A DNA stretch of 60,967 nt from the NCBI GenBank assembly GCA_002402045.2, contig NVUX02000118.1:1-60967 (forward strand), in the 5' to 3' direction. A program made the translations under genes and the position numbers. The DNA is from Paracoccaceae bacterium. GTDB lineage: Bacteria; Pseudomonadota; Alphaproteobacteria; Rhodobacterales; Rhodobacteraceae. Below, in pieces: positions 42,731 through 51,077 of this stretch (its first letter is position 1; each line of letters starts with the position of its first letter). The notes beneath the pieces are model-generated. The model was given only the letters and a program-made list of their open reading frames with translations, was not told the origin of the DNA and did not search any database.

Positions 42731-43128
42731 GTGGATTGGTACTAAAACTCAGGCCTGCTGAGCGGATAATGATCAATGGTGCGGTTATTGAAAACGGAGA
42801 TCGGCGCACGCGACTGCATGTGCTGACGCCCAATGCCAATGTGCTGCGACTGCGGGATGCCATTCACCCCGACGATGCTAATACGCCGGTAAAGCGTGTG
42901 TGCTATATTGCCCAGCTATTATTGGCCGGAGAGGCTGAGCCCGTGGCCGCACGCAAGCAGCTGTTGCAGGGAATAGAGCAGCTTGGGCAGGTGTTTCAAA
43001 CCGAGGAATGCCGTGCGCATCTCGGAGAGGCCAAAGCCCAGCTTCTGCAGGAAAATGACTATCAGGCGCTGAAATTTTTGCGCTTTTTGTTGCCAATTGA
43101 AGCCGGATTAATGGAGGCCGCCCAATGA
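42727..43128 (+). CDS. flbT: flagellin mRNA regulator FlbT
   Basis: 133 residues. FlbT family features are LKLRPAERIMINGAVIENGDRRTRLHVLTPNANVLRLRDAIHPDDANTPVKRVCYIAQLLLAGEAE. In Caulobacter FlbT binds the 5' leader of flagellin mRNA and lowers its translation until the hook is finished. The nearby fliC leader (about 200 nt before its ATG) would be the target. It overlaps flaF and the DUF1217 gene by 4 nt each. Confidence 0.94.
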   Translation: MSGLVLKLRPAERIMINGAVIENGDRRTRLHVLTPNANVLRLRDAIHPDDANTPVKRVCYIAQLLLAGEAEPVAARKQLLQGIEQLGQVFQTEECRAHLGEAKAQLLQENDYQALKFLRFLLPIEAGLMEAAQ

Positions 43129-43958
43129 TCCCCTCGGCCCCCATTGGCGGCATAGCCGGCTGGCGCTTCATGCAGCGCACGCAAGAAAGCCAGTTGGCGG
43201 CGTTTACGGCCTCACCCGCGCTTGACCGCGAACTGACATATTTTAAGGAAAATATATCCAAGATCGAATCAGTCGAAGATTTGGTTAATGACTTCACGCT
43301 GTTTAAGGTCGCGCTCGGGGCTTTTGGCATGGAAGAGAAAGTGGCTGATAAGTTCTTTTTCAAAAAGGTTTTGGAAGAGGGCAGCGAGGAAGACGGGGCC
43401 TTTTCCTTGCGGCTGACGGATACCAAATTTCGTGAAATGGCCGAGGCTTTTGGTTTTGGCAATGCGGGCGGCTCCAGGGTTGCGGAGTCCGATTTTGCTC
43501 AAAAAATAACCGAAGCCTATCAAGTGCGCCAATTTGAGAAGGCGGTGGGGCAGTCAGATAGCTCTATGCGCTTGGCGCTGAATCTTGAGCGTGAAATCAG
43601 CAAATATGCCGATGGGCCTTATCCTGAAACCGTGGGGTGGTTTCAGGTCATGGCCAATCCGCCGCTACGCGAGGTGCTTGAAACCGCCTTGGGCTTGCCC
43701 AAAAGCATCGGAACGCTGGGTATTGATCGCCAACGCGAGATATTTCAGGAGGCAAACGAGCGGGTGTTTGGCAGCAAGTCTTTGGATGTATTTAAAGACC
43801 GTGAAAATGTGGATAAGCTGTTGCAAAATTTCTTTGCTCGAGAGCAAATAAATAACGGCCCCGGCCCGCTGACCAAAGGTATGGGCGCGCTAACGCTTAT
43901 GCAAAATGCGGTAAGCGCCGCAGCCAACTTTGCTGCGTTTAACCGGCGAGATCTGTAA
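43125..43958 (+). CDS. DUF1217 flagellar-cluster protein
   Basis: 277 residues. It resembles the DUF1217 family of alphaproteobacterial flagellar clusters: repeated helices such as ELTYFKENISKIESVEDLVNDFTLFKVALGAFGMEEKVADKFFFKKVLEEG and a second half with TVGWFQVMANPPLREVLETALGLPKSIGTLGIDRQREIF. No signal peptide. Its role is not established; its place after flbT suggests a cytosolic or exported flagellar assembly function. Confidence 0.8.
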   Translation: MIPSAPIGGIAGWRFMQRTQESQLAAFTASPALDRELTYFKENISKIESVEDLVNDFTLFKVALGAFGMEEKVADKFFFKKVLEEGSEEDGAFSLRLTDTKFREMAEAFGFGNAGGSRVAESDFAQKITEAYQVRQFEKAVGQSDSSMRLALNLEREISKYADGPYPETVGWFQVMANPPLREVLETALGLPKSIGTLGIDRQREIFQEANERVFGSKSLDVFKDRENVDKLLQNFFAREQINNGPGPLTKGMGALTLMQNAVSAAANFAAFNRRDL

Positions 43959-43993
43959 CGCGCAGATAAAATAATTTGGTAATGAGGGAAGGC

Positions 43994-44149
43994 CTATGCC
44001 ATTATTACCCACACAACCAGCAGGCTGGCCACCAGATAAACCAGCGTATTGACCATCCAGCGGAGCAACGAGCCATCGCCTTCGGGGTTCACGTTCAGGC
44101 GCTCGCAAACCTTGGTTCCAGGCCAAAGAAACGCTTCAGATAATTTCAT
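43994..44149 (-). CDS. small membrane protein
   Basis: 51 residues from the ATG at 44149; a longer reading to 44230 lacks a ribosome site. The sequence is MKLSEAFLWPGTKVCERLNV followed by a hydrophilic stretch and one C-terminal membrane helix (MVNTLVYLVASLLVVWVIMA). I do not know the family. It converges with the DUF1217 gene and diverges from the ECF sigma gene. Confidence 0.5.
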   Translation of the reverse strand: MKLSEAFLWPGTKVCERLNVNPEGDGSLLRWMVNTLVYLVASLLVVWVIMA

Positions 44150-44317
44150 GATATTATGCCTTTTCTGTGGTGGTACTGTAAATTGTCTAGCGGTAAAAAA
44201 CCAATTTTTCAAACTTAAAATTCGGGGCAATTTCGAAAGCCTAAAGAATAATTTGAACCAAAACCATTTTATGCGCCACTATACCCTGAAAACAACGCAA
44301 ATCAGGGTGCCCAAGCT

Positions 44318-44842
44318 GTGCAAAAGGACAAAGCCTATATTACTTTTCTGGCGGGCCGTGCGCGGCTGAGGGATCGTGCCGCGTTTGAGACGCTGGTTCA
44401 GCATTTCAGTCCGCGCTTATTTGCCCATGCATACCGGCTGCTCGGCCACCGTGAAGAGGCAAGGGATGCCGTGCAGGAAGCTTGGGTGGATATAACGCGC
44501 GGCCTAAAGAGTTTGCGCGATGATACCGCCTTTATGGCGTGGGCTTACCGGATAACCTCGCGCCGCTGTGCGCGCCAAATTGATCGGAACATAAAAGTCC
44601 GCGCCCATGCACCGGATATGCCTGAACCTGTGTTTGAAGAGGCAAGCTCGGTGCGCGCGGCGATTGACCGGTTAAAGCCGGTACTGGCTGCCACCATCCG
44701 TTTGTTTTACATCGAGGAAATGAGCCTGCGTGAAGTTGGTTTGGCGATGGGTGTACCGCAGGGCACTGTCAAATCCCGGCTTGCGCAGGCCCGAAATGAA
44801 CTTAAATCCCATCTGAAAGGATATGAAGATGACAAGTATTGA
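44318..44842 (+). CDS. ECF-type RNA polymerase sigma factor
   Basis: 174 residues. Region 2 is FETLVQHFSPRLFAHAYRLLGHREEARDAVQEAWVDITRGL, with FMAWAYRITSRRCAR. Region 4 is LAATIRLFYIEEMSLREVGLAMGVPQGTVKSRLAQARNELKSHL. It overlaps a membrane-protein gene which is probably its regulator or partner. The start is uncertain between 44318 and nearby codons. Its targets are not visible; it is not a FliA-type sigma. Confidence 0.9.
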   Translation: MQKDKAYITFLAGRARLRDRAAFETLVQHFSPRLFAHAYRLLGHREEARDAVQEAWVDITRGLKSLRDDTAFMAWAYRITSRRCARQIDRNIKVRAHAPDMPEPVFEEASSVRAAIDRLKPVLAATIRLFYIEEMSLREVGLAMGVPQGTVKSRLAQARNELKSHLKGYEDDKY

Positions 44843-45194
44843 TGATTTAATCAAAGAAGCGCTATCGGAGCAGGAAAACGAGATTATCGAAAGCACTGAA
44901 GAGCTGGGGTATTTCAGCCTCGCCATGGGCCTGTTTAGCGGCAAACTTGGCTGGGTAACCTGGGTGATTATGCTGGTGCAGGGCGCTATGTTTGTGGTTG
45001 GTGTTTGGGCGGCGTGGCGGTTTTTTGGTGCGACTGATGTGCTGGCGGCTGTTAAGTGGGGGATGAGTGCGGCGGTGCTGCTCTTGATGGCGGGGATGCT
45101 GAAAATGAGCCTGATGCCGCAAATTCAGGCCGATCGCGTGTTGCGAGAGCTAAAGCGGGTGGAGCTGCTGATTTTGCACCGTGCTGGCGAGTAA
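44829..45194 (+). CDS. membrane protein partner of the ECF sigma factor (DUF6768-like)
   Basis: 121 residues from the ATG at 44829; the ATG at 44823 is too close to the ribosome site. An acidic N-terminus (SIDDLIKEALSEQENEIIESTEELGYFSL) is followed by two membrane helices at about 45-66 and 78-98. Paired genes of this type follow ECF sigma factors in alphaproteobacteria (DUF6768 from memory) and may act as anti-sigma or stress-sensing proteins. No zinc-binding anti-sigma motif is seen. Confidence 0.7.
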   Translation: MTSIDDLIKEALSEQENEIIESTEELGYFSLAMGLFSGKLGWVTWVIMLVQGAMFVVGVWAAWRFFGATDVLAAVKWGMSAAVLLLMAGMLKMSLMPQIQADRVLRELKRVELLILHRAGE

Positions 45195-45235
45195 GTGTAA
45201 AGAAGCCTCCGGCCTGAGCCTCGCTACGCTCGGTG

Positions 45236-45370
45236 GCGGCGCGGCAATATGGTGGCTATTCAAGCCTTGGATGTGCGCCGCGCTGCAACATGTCCGCTTG
45301 CCAAGGGCGCTGTCGGTTGAGTGCGGCGCGCATAAAATATTGTCAAATAGCACAAGGGTAGACGCGCCGC
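45236..45370. repeat. paired dyad repeat, copy A
   Basis: Two units lie in the gap after the DUF6768 gene. Unit 1 is GCGGCGCG at 45236-45243 and TGCGCCGC at 45274-45281. Unit 2 is GCGGCGCG at 45323-45330 and CGCGCCGC at 45363-45370, 32 nt apart. On the opposite strand the spacer of unit 2 contains CTATTTGACAATATT, similar to the spacers in the other copies. The units are 41 nt apart. The same build occurs at 55780-55919 and 60624-60742. Confidence 0.75.
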
Positions 45371-45413
45371 GTCAGGTGCCGTGGCTTTGATTGTAGCCAT
45401 TTGTTTTGGGCGC

Positions 45414-46211
45414 CTACCAGCCTTTTAGCGCAGTGGGCGTGGGCTTGAACACCTGAACGCGTAGCGGGTGGCAGGCGGCGGTGTCGCTTGAATGTTCGCT
45501 TGAGCAATCCCCGCCGGGGCAGGCTGACAGCGCGCCAAGGAGCGGGATTTCGGCGAAGAACTCAAGAAAATCACCGGGGCGCACGAGGCTGGTTTTCATA
45601 AAATACTGGCCGGTATTGCAGGTGAAACCGGTGCACATAAACACGTTGAGCACATCATGCACGTGCGGCTCGGCGTCTTTTAGGGACAGGCCTGTATGGG
45701 CGGCCAACGCGCGGGTTAGGTTGGAGTGGCAGCAATAGTGATATTGCCCGCCGTTGAGCAGATTGTTGGTGTAAGGGTCACATCGGGTGCCGATCACATC
45801 ATGTACAGAGCCGCCGAATTCGTCGATTCCGTACCAGCTGAGCGTATCATTCACGATCGTGGCCATAGGGCGCAGAAATGGAAGTGACATCCACATTTGC
45901 TCGCCGGTGGAAATATGGGTGCCATGCAGGGCGCGGGTTTTGCCGGAATAGAACCGCTCGGCGAGGTTGTCGGCATTCCAGAGGTTAAGATCTCCAACCT
46001 GCGGGCCTTCAATTGAGGAAATCCGGAAGAAATGCCCCGCAGGCGCGTTGAAGCAACGGGCGTCGCGGGGTGGAATGGTGATCTCATCTACCAACGTGGC
46101 CCCTGCGCGGGCGGATTGATAAAGCGCTAGGTCTGGCTTTGGTAAGGTGGCATCCGGATAGCAAATCACGGGTTTCACGGCGCGGCGGGTTTTGGCGTCA
46201 GATGGCTCCAT
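45414..46211 (-). CDS. DUF1989 / urea-carboxylase-associated family protein
   Basis: 265 residues with DUF1989 features (IPPRDARCFNAPAGHFFRISSIEGPQVGDLNLWNADN; GTRCDPYTNNLLNG; DVLNVFMCTGFTCNTGQYF; LLGALSACPGGDCS). The cysteines and histidines suggest metal binding. Relatives lie beside urea-amidolyase or glycine-cleavage-like genes, but neither occurs here. It sits between the ECF pair and fliI and does not look flagellar. Confidence 0.85.
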   Translation of the reverse strand: MEPSDAKTRRAVKPVICYPDATLPKPDLALYQSARAGATLVDEITIPPRDARCFNAPAGHFFRISSIEGPQVGDLNLWNADNLAERFYSGKTRALHGTHISTGEQMWMSLPFLRPMATIVNDTLSWYGIDEFGGSVHDVIGTRCDPYTNNLLNGGQYHYCCHSNLTRALAAHTGLSLKDAEPHVHDVLNVFMCTGFTCNTGQYFMKTSLVRPGDFLEFFAEIPLLGALSACPGGDCSSEHSSDTAACHPLRVQVFKPTPTALKGW

Positions 46212-46247
46212 GCCGCGAGCCTAGCAGCGGCGCGACATGGGTCAAGC

Positions 46248-47693
46248 CTAATCAGCCGGGGTGGTGTTGATGCGCACATCTAGCTCTGGCGCTGGTTTTT
46301 CGGGGGCGGCGAGGGAGCCGGTGGGGAAGTTGCGCGGGCGGTCTTTTAGCACGGGGTCTTCGGGCACGTGGTTTGGGTCTGCTTGGCCCATGAGGTTGGC
46401 GAACTCGACGAAGGCATCATCAGTGCTGGCGAAGCCCCCGCGCGTGAAAAACGCGTCTAGCTTGGGCCAATAGGTGATGGCCTCGTCTACCAATGGGTCT
46501 GAGCCGCGCAGATAAAGGCCGGTTTGAATCATCGGGGCGGCCTTTTCATAGGCTGAAATAATGCGGCGAGCGTGATTTATGAGGGTATTTTCGCCGGTAT
46601 TGGCCACGCCGGGCAGGCAGCGCGAAACCGAGCGCCGCACATCAACCGCCGGAAAGCGGCCGCGCTCGGCAATTTCACGGTCCAACACAATGTGGCCATC
46701 CAGCACGCCGCGGGTGATGTCGGCCACGGGTTCTTCCATATCAGACCCCGCCACCAGCACACTAAACACCGCCGTAATATCGCCGCTGCCTTGGGGGCCG
46801 GGGCCAGCGCGCTCAGCGAGTTGGGCGATTTGGTTGGCGGTTGAGGGCGGATAGGCGCGCAGGGAAGGGGCCTCGCCCGCCGTAAGCGCGATTTCGCGGT
46901 GGGCTTCGGCGAAGCGGGTGATGCTATCGAGCAGCAAAAGCACGTGCTTGCCTTGGTCTCGAAAGGCCTCGGCGGTGGCCATGGCCATCCACGCAGCGCG
47001 GCGTTTTATGAGGGGAGACTGGTCAGAGGTTGCAGCTATGACAACGGCGCGGGACATACCCTCTTCGCCAAGGGTTTCCTCGACAAAATCTCGCAACTCA
47101 CGGCCTCGCTCTCCGATTAGGCCTATTACCACCACATCGGCCTCTAGCCCTTTGGCGAGATCTCCCAGCAGGGTGGTTTTGCCCACGCCCGAGCCAGCAA
47201 AAATGCCGATGCGCTGCCCGCGGGCCAGTGGCAGCATGGTGTTGAATATCCCCAAGCCCGTATTTAGCCGCGCGCCCATGCGGCGGCGAAGCGCAGCAGG
47301 GGGCGGGGAACGGTGCAGGGGGGCGGTTTCTGAACCTTGAAAAAGCGGCTCGCCATCTAGCGGCTGGCCGAAAGCATCTACGATCCGGCCTATCCATGAG
47401 GGGCTGGCGGCGGCCCCGCTTACGCCATCAAGCGAAACCAGGTCTCCGATCGCCACACCTTGCGGCGAATCATAAGACATCGCCCGAATTTCATCAGGGG
47501 CCAGCGCCACCACTTCGCCGCCTCGGCTATCGCCTGCATCGGCGGCAATGGTTATTTGGTCGCCCACGCGGGCGTGTAGGCTGAGGCCTTCTATACGTAT
47601 AGAGCCGCTATCTACGCCTATAACCCGCCCGAAGCGGGTGATGGGGCGAATCTCGGCAAGCTTGCTGGTGAGGGGAGTGAAATCAAACTGCAT
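46248..47693 (-). CDS. fliI: flagellum-specific ATPase FliI
   Basis: 481 residues. Walker A is GIFAGSGVGKTTL near residue 165. Walker B-like HVLLLLDSITRFAEAHREIA is near 253. The F1-beta-like core VRRSVSRCLPGV and related segments are present. FliI powers or assists export of rod, hook and filament proteins and works with FliH (30920). The gene faces flgB across an 89-bp gap with a CtrA-like near-match. The extra C-terminal tail (about 430-481) is proline-rich. Confidence 0.94.
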   Translation of the reverse strand: MQFDFTPLTSKLAEIRPITRFGRVIGVDSGSIRIEGLSLHARVGDQITIAADAGDSRGGEVVALAPDEIRAMSYDSPQGVAIGDLVSLDGVSGAAASPSWIGRIVDAFGQPLDGEPLFQGSETAPLHRSPPPAALRRRMGARLNTGLGIFNTMLPLARGQRIGIFAGSGVGKTTLLGDLAKGLEADVVVIGLIGERGRELRDFVEETLGEEGMSRAVVIAATSDQSPLIKRRAAWMAMATAEAFRDQGKHVLLLLDSITRFAEAHREIALTAGEAPSLRAYPPSTANQIAQLAERAGPGPQGSGDITAVFSVLVAGSDMEEPVADITRGVLDGHIVLDREIAERGRFPAVDVRRSVSRCLPGVANTGENTLINHARRIISAYEKAAPMIQTGLYLRGSDPLVDEAITYWPKLDAFFTRGGFASTDDAFVEFANLMGQADPNHVPEDPVLKDRPRNFPTGSLAAPEKPAPELDVRINTTPAD

Positions 47694-47743
47694 AAAACTG
47701 TATCCATTCTGGCTGTTGGTTACCCTTTATTCACCAAGATTGG

Positions 47744-47758
47744 TTAATTCTTGGTTCA
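47744..47758. promoter_or_regulatory. CtrA-like near-match in the fliI-flgB gap
   Basis: TTAA at 47744-47747 and TTCA at 47755-47758 are seven bases apart; the second half deviates at one base. It lies about 25 bp before the flgB ATG, between divergent fliI and flgB, so it may serve both. It is the weakest of the four sites listed. Confidence 0.35.
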
Positions 47759-47782
47759 AATTTATCGGAGGAGAAGCCCCGA

Positions 47783-48157
47783 ATGATGCAAAACATGACA
47801 ATTCTTCAGCTGGCGAGCGCTTTGACCCGCCATGCGAGCGATCGCCAAGCGATTGTGTCGGAAAATATCGCCAATGCCGATACGCCCGGCTTTAAAGCCA
47901 GAGACCTTGTAGCCTTTGAAGATAGCTTTGCCGCGCAAAGTGCTTTGGGCCTGCGGGGCACGCGGGCAGGGCACATTACCAACCGCAGTGAAACCGTGTT
48001 TGTGAGTCCGTTTGGGGTTGAGTCGCCCAATGGCAACACCGTGTCGCTGGAGGCGGAAATGATGCGCTCAAGCGATATTCGGCAGCAGCATGATATGGCC
48101 ATCGGTATTTATCAGAAGTCTTTACAAATAATGCGCACCAGTATGGGGCGCAAATAA
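47783..48157 (+). CDS. flgB: flagellar proximal rod protein FlgB
   Basis: 124 residues. The N-terminus has the rod motif LASALTRHASDRQAIVSENIANADTPGFKARDLVAFEDSF. The C-terminus has MMRSSDIRQQHDMAIGIYQKSLQIMRTSMGRK. FlgB is the first rod subunit above the MS ring. It leads the flgB-flgC-fliE-fliQ-flgF-flgG-flgA-flgH-fliL2 operon; gaps are 0 to 14 bases throughout. Confidence 0.94.
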   Translation: MMQNMTILQLASALTRHASDRQAIVSENIANADTPGFKARDLVAFEDSFAAQSALGLRGTRAGHITNRSETVFVSPFGVESPNGNTVSLEAEMMRSSDIRQQHDMAIGIYQKSLQIMRTSMGRK

Positions 48158-48169
48158 GGGAGAACCCTC

Positions 48170-48562
48170 ATGAGCGATTTTAGCTCTTCCATGTCGGCTT
48201 CGGCCTCGGGCATGGCAGCACAGGCCGCAAGGCTGCGGCTGGTGTCAGAAAACATTGCCAATGCCGATACACCCGGCTTTCGCACCAAAAGCATTAGCTT
48301 TCAGGCGGTGAGCGATTTTATGGAAAACAGCGGTCAGGTGAAAACCGGACGCGTGCGGCTGAGCACGGCTGAGCTGCCTCAGGTGTATGACCCCGGCCAC
48401 CCGCTGGCCGATGAAAACGGATATTATCAAGGCTCCAACGTGAACCTGATGATTCAGATCGCTGACGCCCGTGAGGCGCAGCGCTCTTATGAAGCGAACC
48501 TGAAGATGTTTGACCAATCTCGGCAAATGGCATCTTCGATTCTTGAACTCCTGCGACGCTAG
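48170..48562 (+). CDS. flgC: flagellar proximal rod protein FlgC
   Basis: 130 residues with the rod signature MSASASGMAAQAARLRLVSENIANADTPGFRTKSI and C-terminal NVNLMIQIADAREAQRSYEANLKMFDQSRQMASSILELLRR. FlgC joins FlgB and FlgF in the rod. It lies 12 nt after flgB with a GGGAGA ribosome site. Confidence 0.95.
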   Translation: MSDFSSSMSASASGMAAQAARLRLVSENIANADTPGFRTKSISFQAVSDFMENSGQVKTGRVRLSTAELPQVYDPGHPLADENGYYQGSNVNLMIQIADAREAQRSYEANLKMFDQSRQMASSILELLRR

Positions 48563-48574
48563 AAAGGCTGACCC

Positions 48575-48865
48575 ATGGAAACCAACCCACATATTGCCTC
48601 CCAATTATATACAAATGCGCAAAATATTGCGCGGCCTGACGGGCCACAAAGTAGCGGCAGTAATCTGTTTGCCGAAATGGCAAATGACTTTATGGCCACA
48701 ATGCAGGCGGGCGAAAGCGCGGCTATTGCTGGCATGACCGGCAAGGCCGATGCGCAAACCGTGGTGGAGGCGCTGGCCGCCTCTGAGCTGGCCATTCAAA
48801 CCGCCGTAAGTGTGCGCGACCGTGTGGTCGAGGCCTACCAAGAAATTTTGCGGATGCCGGTATAA
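48575..48865 (+). CDS. fliE: flagellar hook-basal body protein FliE
   Basis: 96 residues, normal for FliE, which connects the MS ring and the rod. The C-terminal half holds the family pattern (FMATMQAGESAAIAGMTGKADAQTVVEALAASELAIQTAVSVRDRVVEAYQEILRMPV). It overlaps fliQ by one base (TAATG at 48863-48867). Confidence 0.93.
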   Translation: METNPHIASQLYTNAQNIARPDGPQSSGSNLFAEMANDFMATMQAGESAAIAGMTGKADAQTVVEALAASELAIQTAVSVRDRVVEAYQEILRMPV

Positions 48866-49131
48866 TGACCGAGGGCGAGCTACTTGATGTATTGCGCGCA
48901 GGGCTATGGATGGCGCTGACAATGGCGGCACCTGTGCTTGGTGTCGCGCTGGTTGTCGGTCTCGCCATTGGCCTGTTTCAGGCGCTGACCTCGGTGCAGG
49001 AAATGACGCTGACTTTTGTGCCCAAGCTTGCGGCCATTGTGGCCACGTTCTGGATAACAATGAGCTATTCCGGCGCGCTGCTGGTGGCGTTTTTCAATGA
49101 TCAAATTATCCCCCGCATTGCAGGGAACTAA
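48865..49131 (+). CDS. fliQ: flagellar export gate protein FliQ
   Basis: 88 residues with two membrane helices (MALTMAAPVLGVALVVGLAIGLFQALT and KLAAIVATFWITMSYSGALLVAFF) and the family core GLFQALTSVQEMTLTFVPK. FliQ forms the export channel with FliP (29955) and FliR, which was not found here. It is unusual only in being far from fliP. Confidence 0.94.
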   Translation: MTEGELLDVLRAGLWMALTMAAPVLGVALVVGLAIGLFQALTSVQEMTLTFVPKLAAIVATFWITMSYSGALLVAFFNDQIIPRIAGN

Positions 49132-49140
49132 GGAGCCAAG

Positions 49141-49866
49141 ATGGAAACCGCCGGATATGTAACCCTAAGCCGCCAAACCGGCCTGTGGAAAGAAATGCAG
49201 GTTGTGGCCAATAACGTGGCCAATATCTCTACCAGCGGTTTTCGCCGTGAGGGCGTGGTATTTACCGAGATGCTGCGGGCGCTCCCGAATGAGGGCGGCG
49301 GCGTGGCAATGGCGGCGGCGCGGGCGCGGTTTTCAGACCCGTCACAAGGGGCTGTGAAGCAAACCGGTAATCCGATGGATCTCGCCATTCAGGGCCGTGG
49401 CTTTTTTATGGTTGAAACGCCAGAGGGCAACCGGCTGACAAGAGCAGGGGCTTTTGCGCTGAATACCGAAGGTGAAATGGTAAACCCTGATGGCTATCGC
49501 CTGCTTGATGTAGGCGGCGCGCCGATATTTATTCCGCCCGATGCTGCGGTGGTCAGCGTGGCGCAAGATGGCACCGTGAGCGCCGATGGTAACCCGCTAG
49601 CACAAATTGGCATGTTTGAGGTGGATGACGAAAACGCTATGACTCGCCAATTTGGCACAATGTTTAACCCCGGTGAAGCCGACCCTTTGGCGATGGAAAA
49701 CGCCGTGGTGCTGCAAGGCTTTATTGAAGGCTCAAACGTGAACCCCGTGACAGAAATGGCGCGGATGATCCAGGTGCAGCGCACTTACGAGATGGGTATG
49801 AAATTTTTGGAAAACGAGGATGAGCGGATACGCAATGTGACCCGCACCCTCGGACAACGCGCATAG
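49141..49866 (+). CDS. flgF: flagellar rod protein FlgF
   Basis: 241 residues. The N-terminal rod motif is GYVTLSRQTGLWKEMQVVANNVANISTSGFRREGVVFTE. The mid motif is QTGNPMDLAIQGRGFFMVETPEGNRLTRAGAF. The C-terminus is EMARMIQVQRTYEMGMKFLENEDERIRNVTRTLGQ. It is a proximal rod component and close kin to FlgG, which follows 10 nt later. Confidence 0.94.
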   Translation: METAGYVTLSRQTGLWKEMQVVANNVANISTSGFRREGVVFTEMLRALPNEGGGVAMAAARARFSDPSQGAVKQTGNPMDLAIQGRGFFMVETPEGNRLTRAGAFALNTEGEMVNPDGYRLLDVGGAPIFIPPDAAVVSVAQDGTVSADGNPLAQIGMFEVDDENAMTRQFGTMFNPGEADPLAMENAVVLQGFIEGSNVNPVTEMARMIQVQRTYEMGMKFLENEDERIRNVTRTLGQRA

Positions 49867-49875
49867 GAGAGTATT

Positions 49876-50661
49876 ATGAATGCATTACAAATCGCCGCTA
49901 CCGGCATGGATGCGCAGCAAATGCGCGTTGAGGTGATAGCCAACAACCTCGCCAATATGAACACTACTGCGTATAATGCGCGGCGGGCTGAGTTTTCTGA
50001 TCTGATGTATCGGCAAGTGCAGACCCCCGGCTCGGTCAGTGCGGCCTCGGGGGCGGTGCTGCCCGTGGGTGTGCAGCTTGGCATGGGCGTGCGGCCTGCG
50101 GCTGTCATGATGAATGTTGAGCAGGGCGCAAGCAAGCAAACCGGCGGTGAGCTGGATGTGTCAATCGAGGGCAAAGGCTATATTGAAATAGCGCTGCCAA
50201 GTGGTGTGTCTGGCTACACCCGTGACGGGGCTTTGAAGATGACAGGCGATGGGCTTTTGGTGACCGCCGAGGGCTTTGCTGTGGTGCCAAACATTACCAT
50301 ACCAGATGGAGCGCGCGGAGTGACCATTAGCCCCGACGGCGAGGTTTATGCGATGTTTGAGGATCAAGTGGACCCTGAATTGCTTGGCCAAATCACCCTT
50401 GCGACCTTTACCAATGAGGCGGGTCTTGAGGCCACTGGCAACAATTTTTACCGTGAAACCAATGCCTCTGGCGCACCGCAAGTCGGGGCCGCCGGGGAAG
50501 AGGGCCGCGGGACCTTTCGCCAAGGCTACCTTGAAAGCTCGTCTGTAGACGCCGTGCGCGAAATTACCGAGCTGATCGAGGCGCAGCGTGGCTATGAGCT
50601 GAATGCAAAAGTTATCACTGCCGCCGACCAGATGCTCGGCGCAACCACGCAGATACGCTAA
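49876..50661 (+). CDS. flgG: flagellar distal rod protein FlgG
   Basis: 261 residues, the standard FlgG length. Family parts are ALQIAATGMDAQQMRVEVIANNLANMNTTAYNARRAEFSDL, KQTGGELDVSIEGKGYIEIALPSG, GYLESSSVDAVREITELIEAQRGYELNAKVITAADQMLGA. FlgG forms the distal rod running through the P and L rings. Its last base overlaps flgA. Confidence 0.96.
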   Translation: MNALQIAATGMDAQQMRVEVIANNLANMNTTAYNARRAEFSDLMYRQVQTPGSVSAASGAVLPVGVQLGMGVRPAAVMMNVEQGASKQTGGELDVSIEGKGYIEIALPSGVSGYTRDGALKMTGDGLLVTAEGFAVVPNITIPDGARGVTISPDGEVYAMFEDQVDPELLGQITLATFTNEAGLEATGNNFYRETNASGAPQVGAAGEEGRGTFRQGYLESSSVDAVREITELIEAQRGYELNAKVITAADQMLGATTQIR

Positions 50662-51077
50662 TGCGGGGGCTTGTATTTATAGCTGCGCTTTGGGCGTGGC
50701 CCGCCTTTGGGCAGTCGGTTGTGGCGCTCAGCGGCATTCGGGCGCAAACGGTGATTACCGCGCAAATGGTGGCGCTGGCCGAGGCCGACACATTGGGGGC
50801 CTATACGGCGCTGGAGCAGGTTATCGGCCTGGAAGCGCGGGTAAATATCTACCCCGGCCGCGCCATTATGCTGGATGCGCTGGGCGCACCGGCCATTCTG
50901 GAACGCAACCAAAACGTGGTGATGCGCTTCACCCGAGGGGCGCTTACGATTTATTCCGAGGGCCGCGTGCTAGACCGTGCGGGCGTGGGCGAGCGGGTGC
51001 GGGTCATGAATATGGATTCAAAAACGGTGATATTTGGCCGTGTGGGCGCTGATGGCGTAATTGAGGTTGGCTTATGA
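50661..51077 (+). CDS. flgA: flagellar P-ring chaperone FlgA
   Basis: 138 residues with an N-terminal signal peptide (RGLVFIAALWAWPAFGQ) and the SAF-type domain of FlgA (VVALSGIRAQTVITAQMVALAE; NVVMRFTRGALTIYSEGRVLDRAGVGERVRVMNMDSKTVIFGRV). It helps FlgI build the P ring in the periplasm. The start overlaps the flgG stop by one base (TAATG), and the end overlaps flgH by 4 nt. Confidence 0.93.
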   Translation: MRGLVFIAALWAWPAFGQSVVALSGIRAQTVITAQMVALAEADTLGAYTALEQVIGLEARVNIYPGRAIMLDALGAPAILERNQNVVMRFTRGALTIYSEGRVLDRAGVGERVRVMNMDSKTVIFGRVGADGVIEVGL

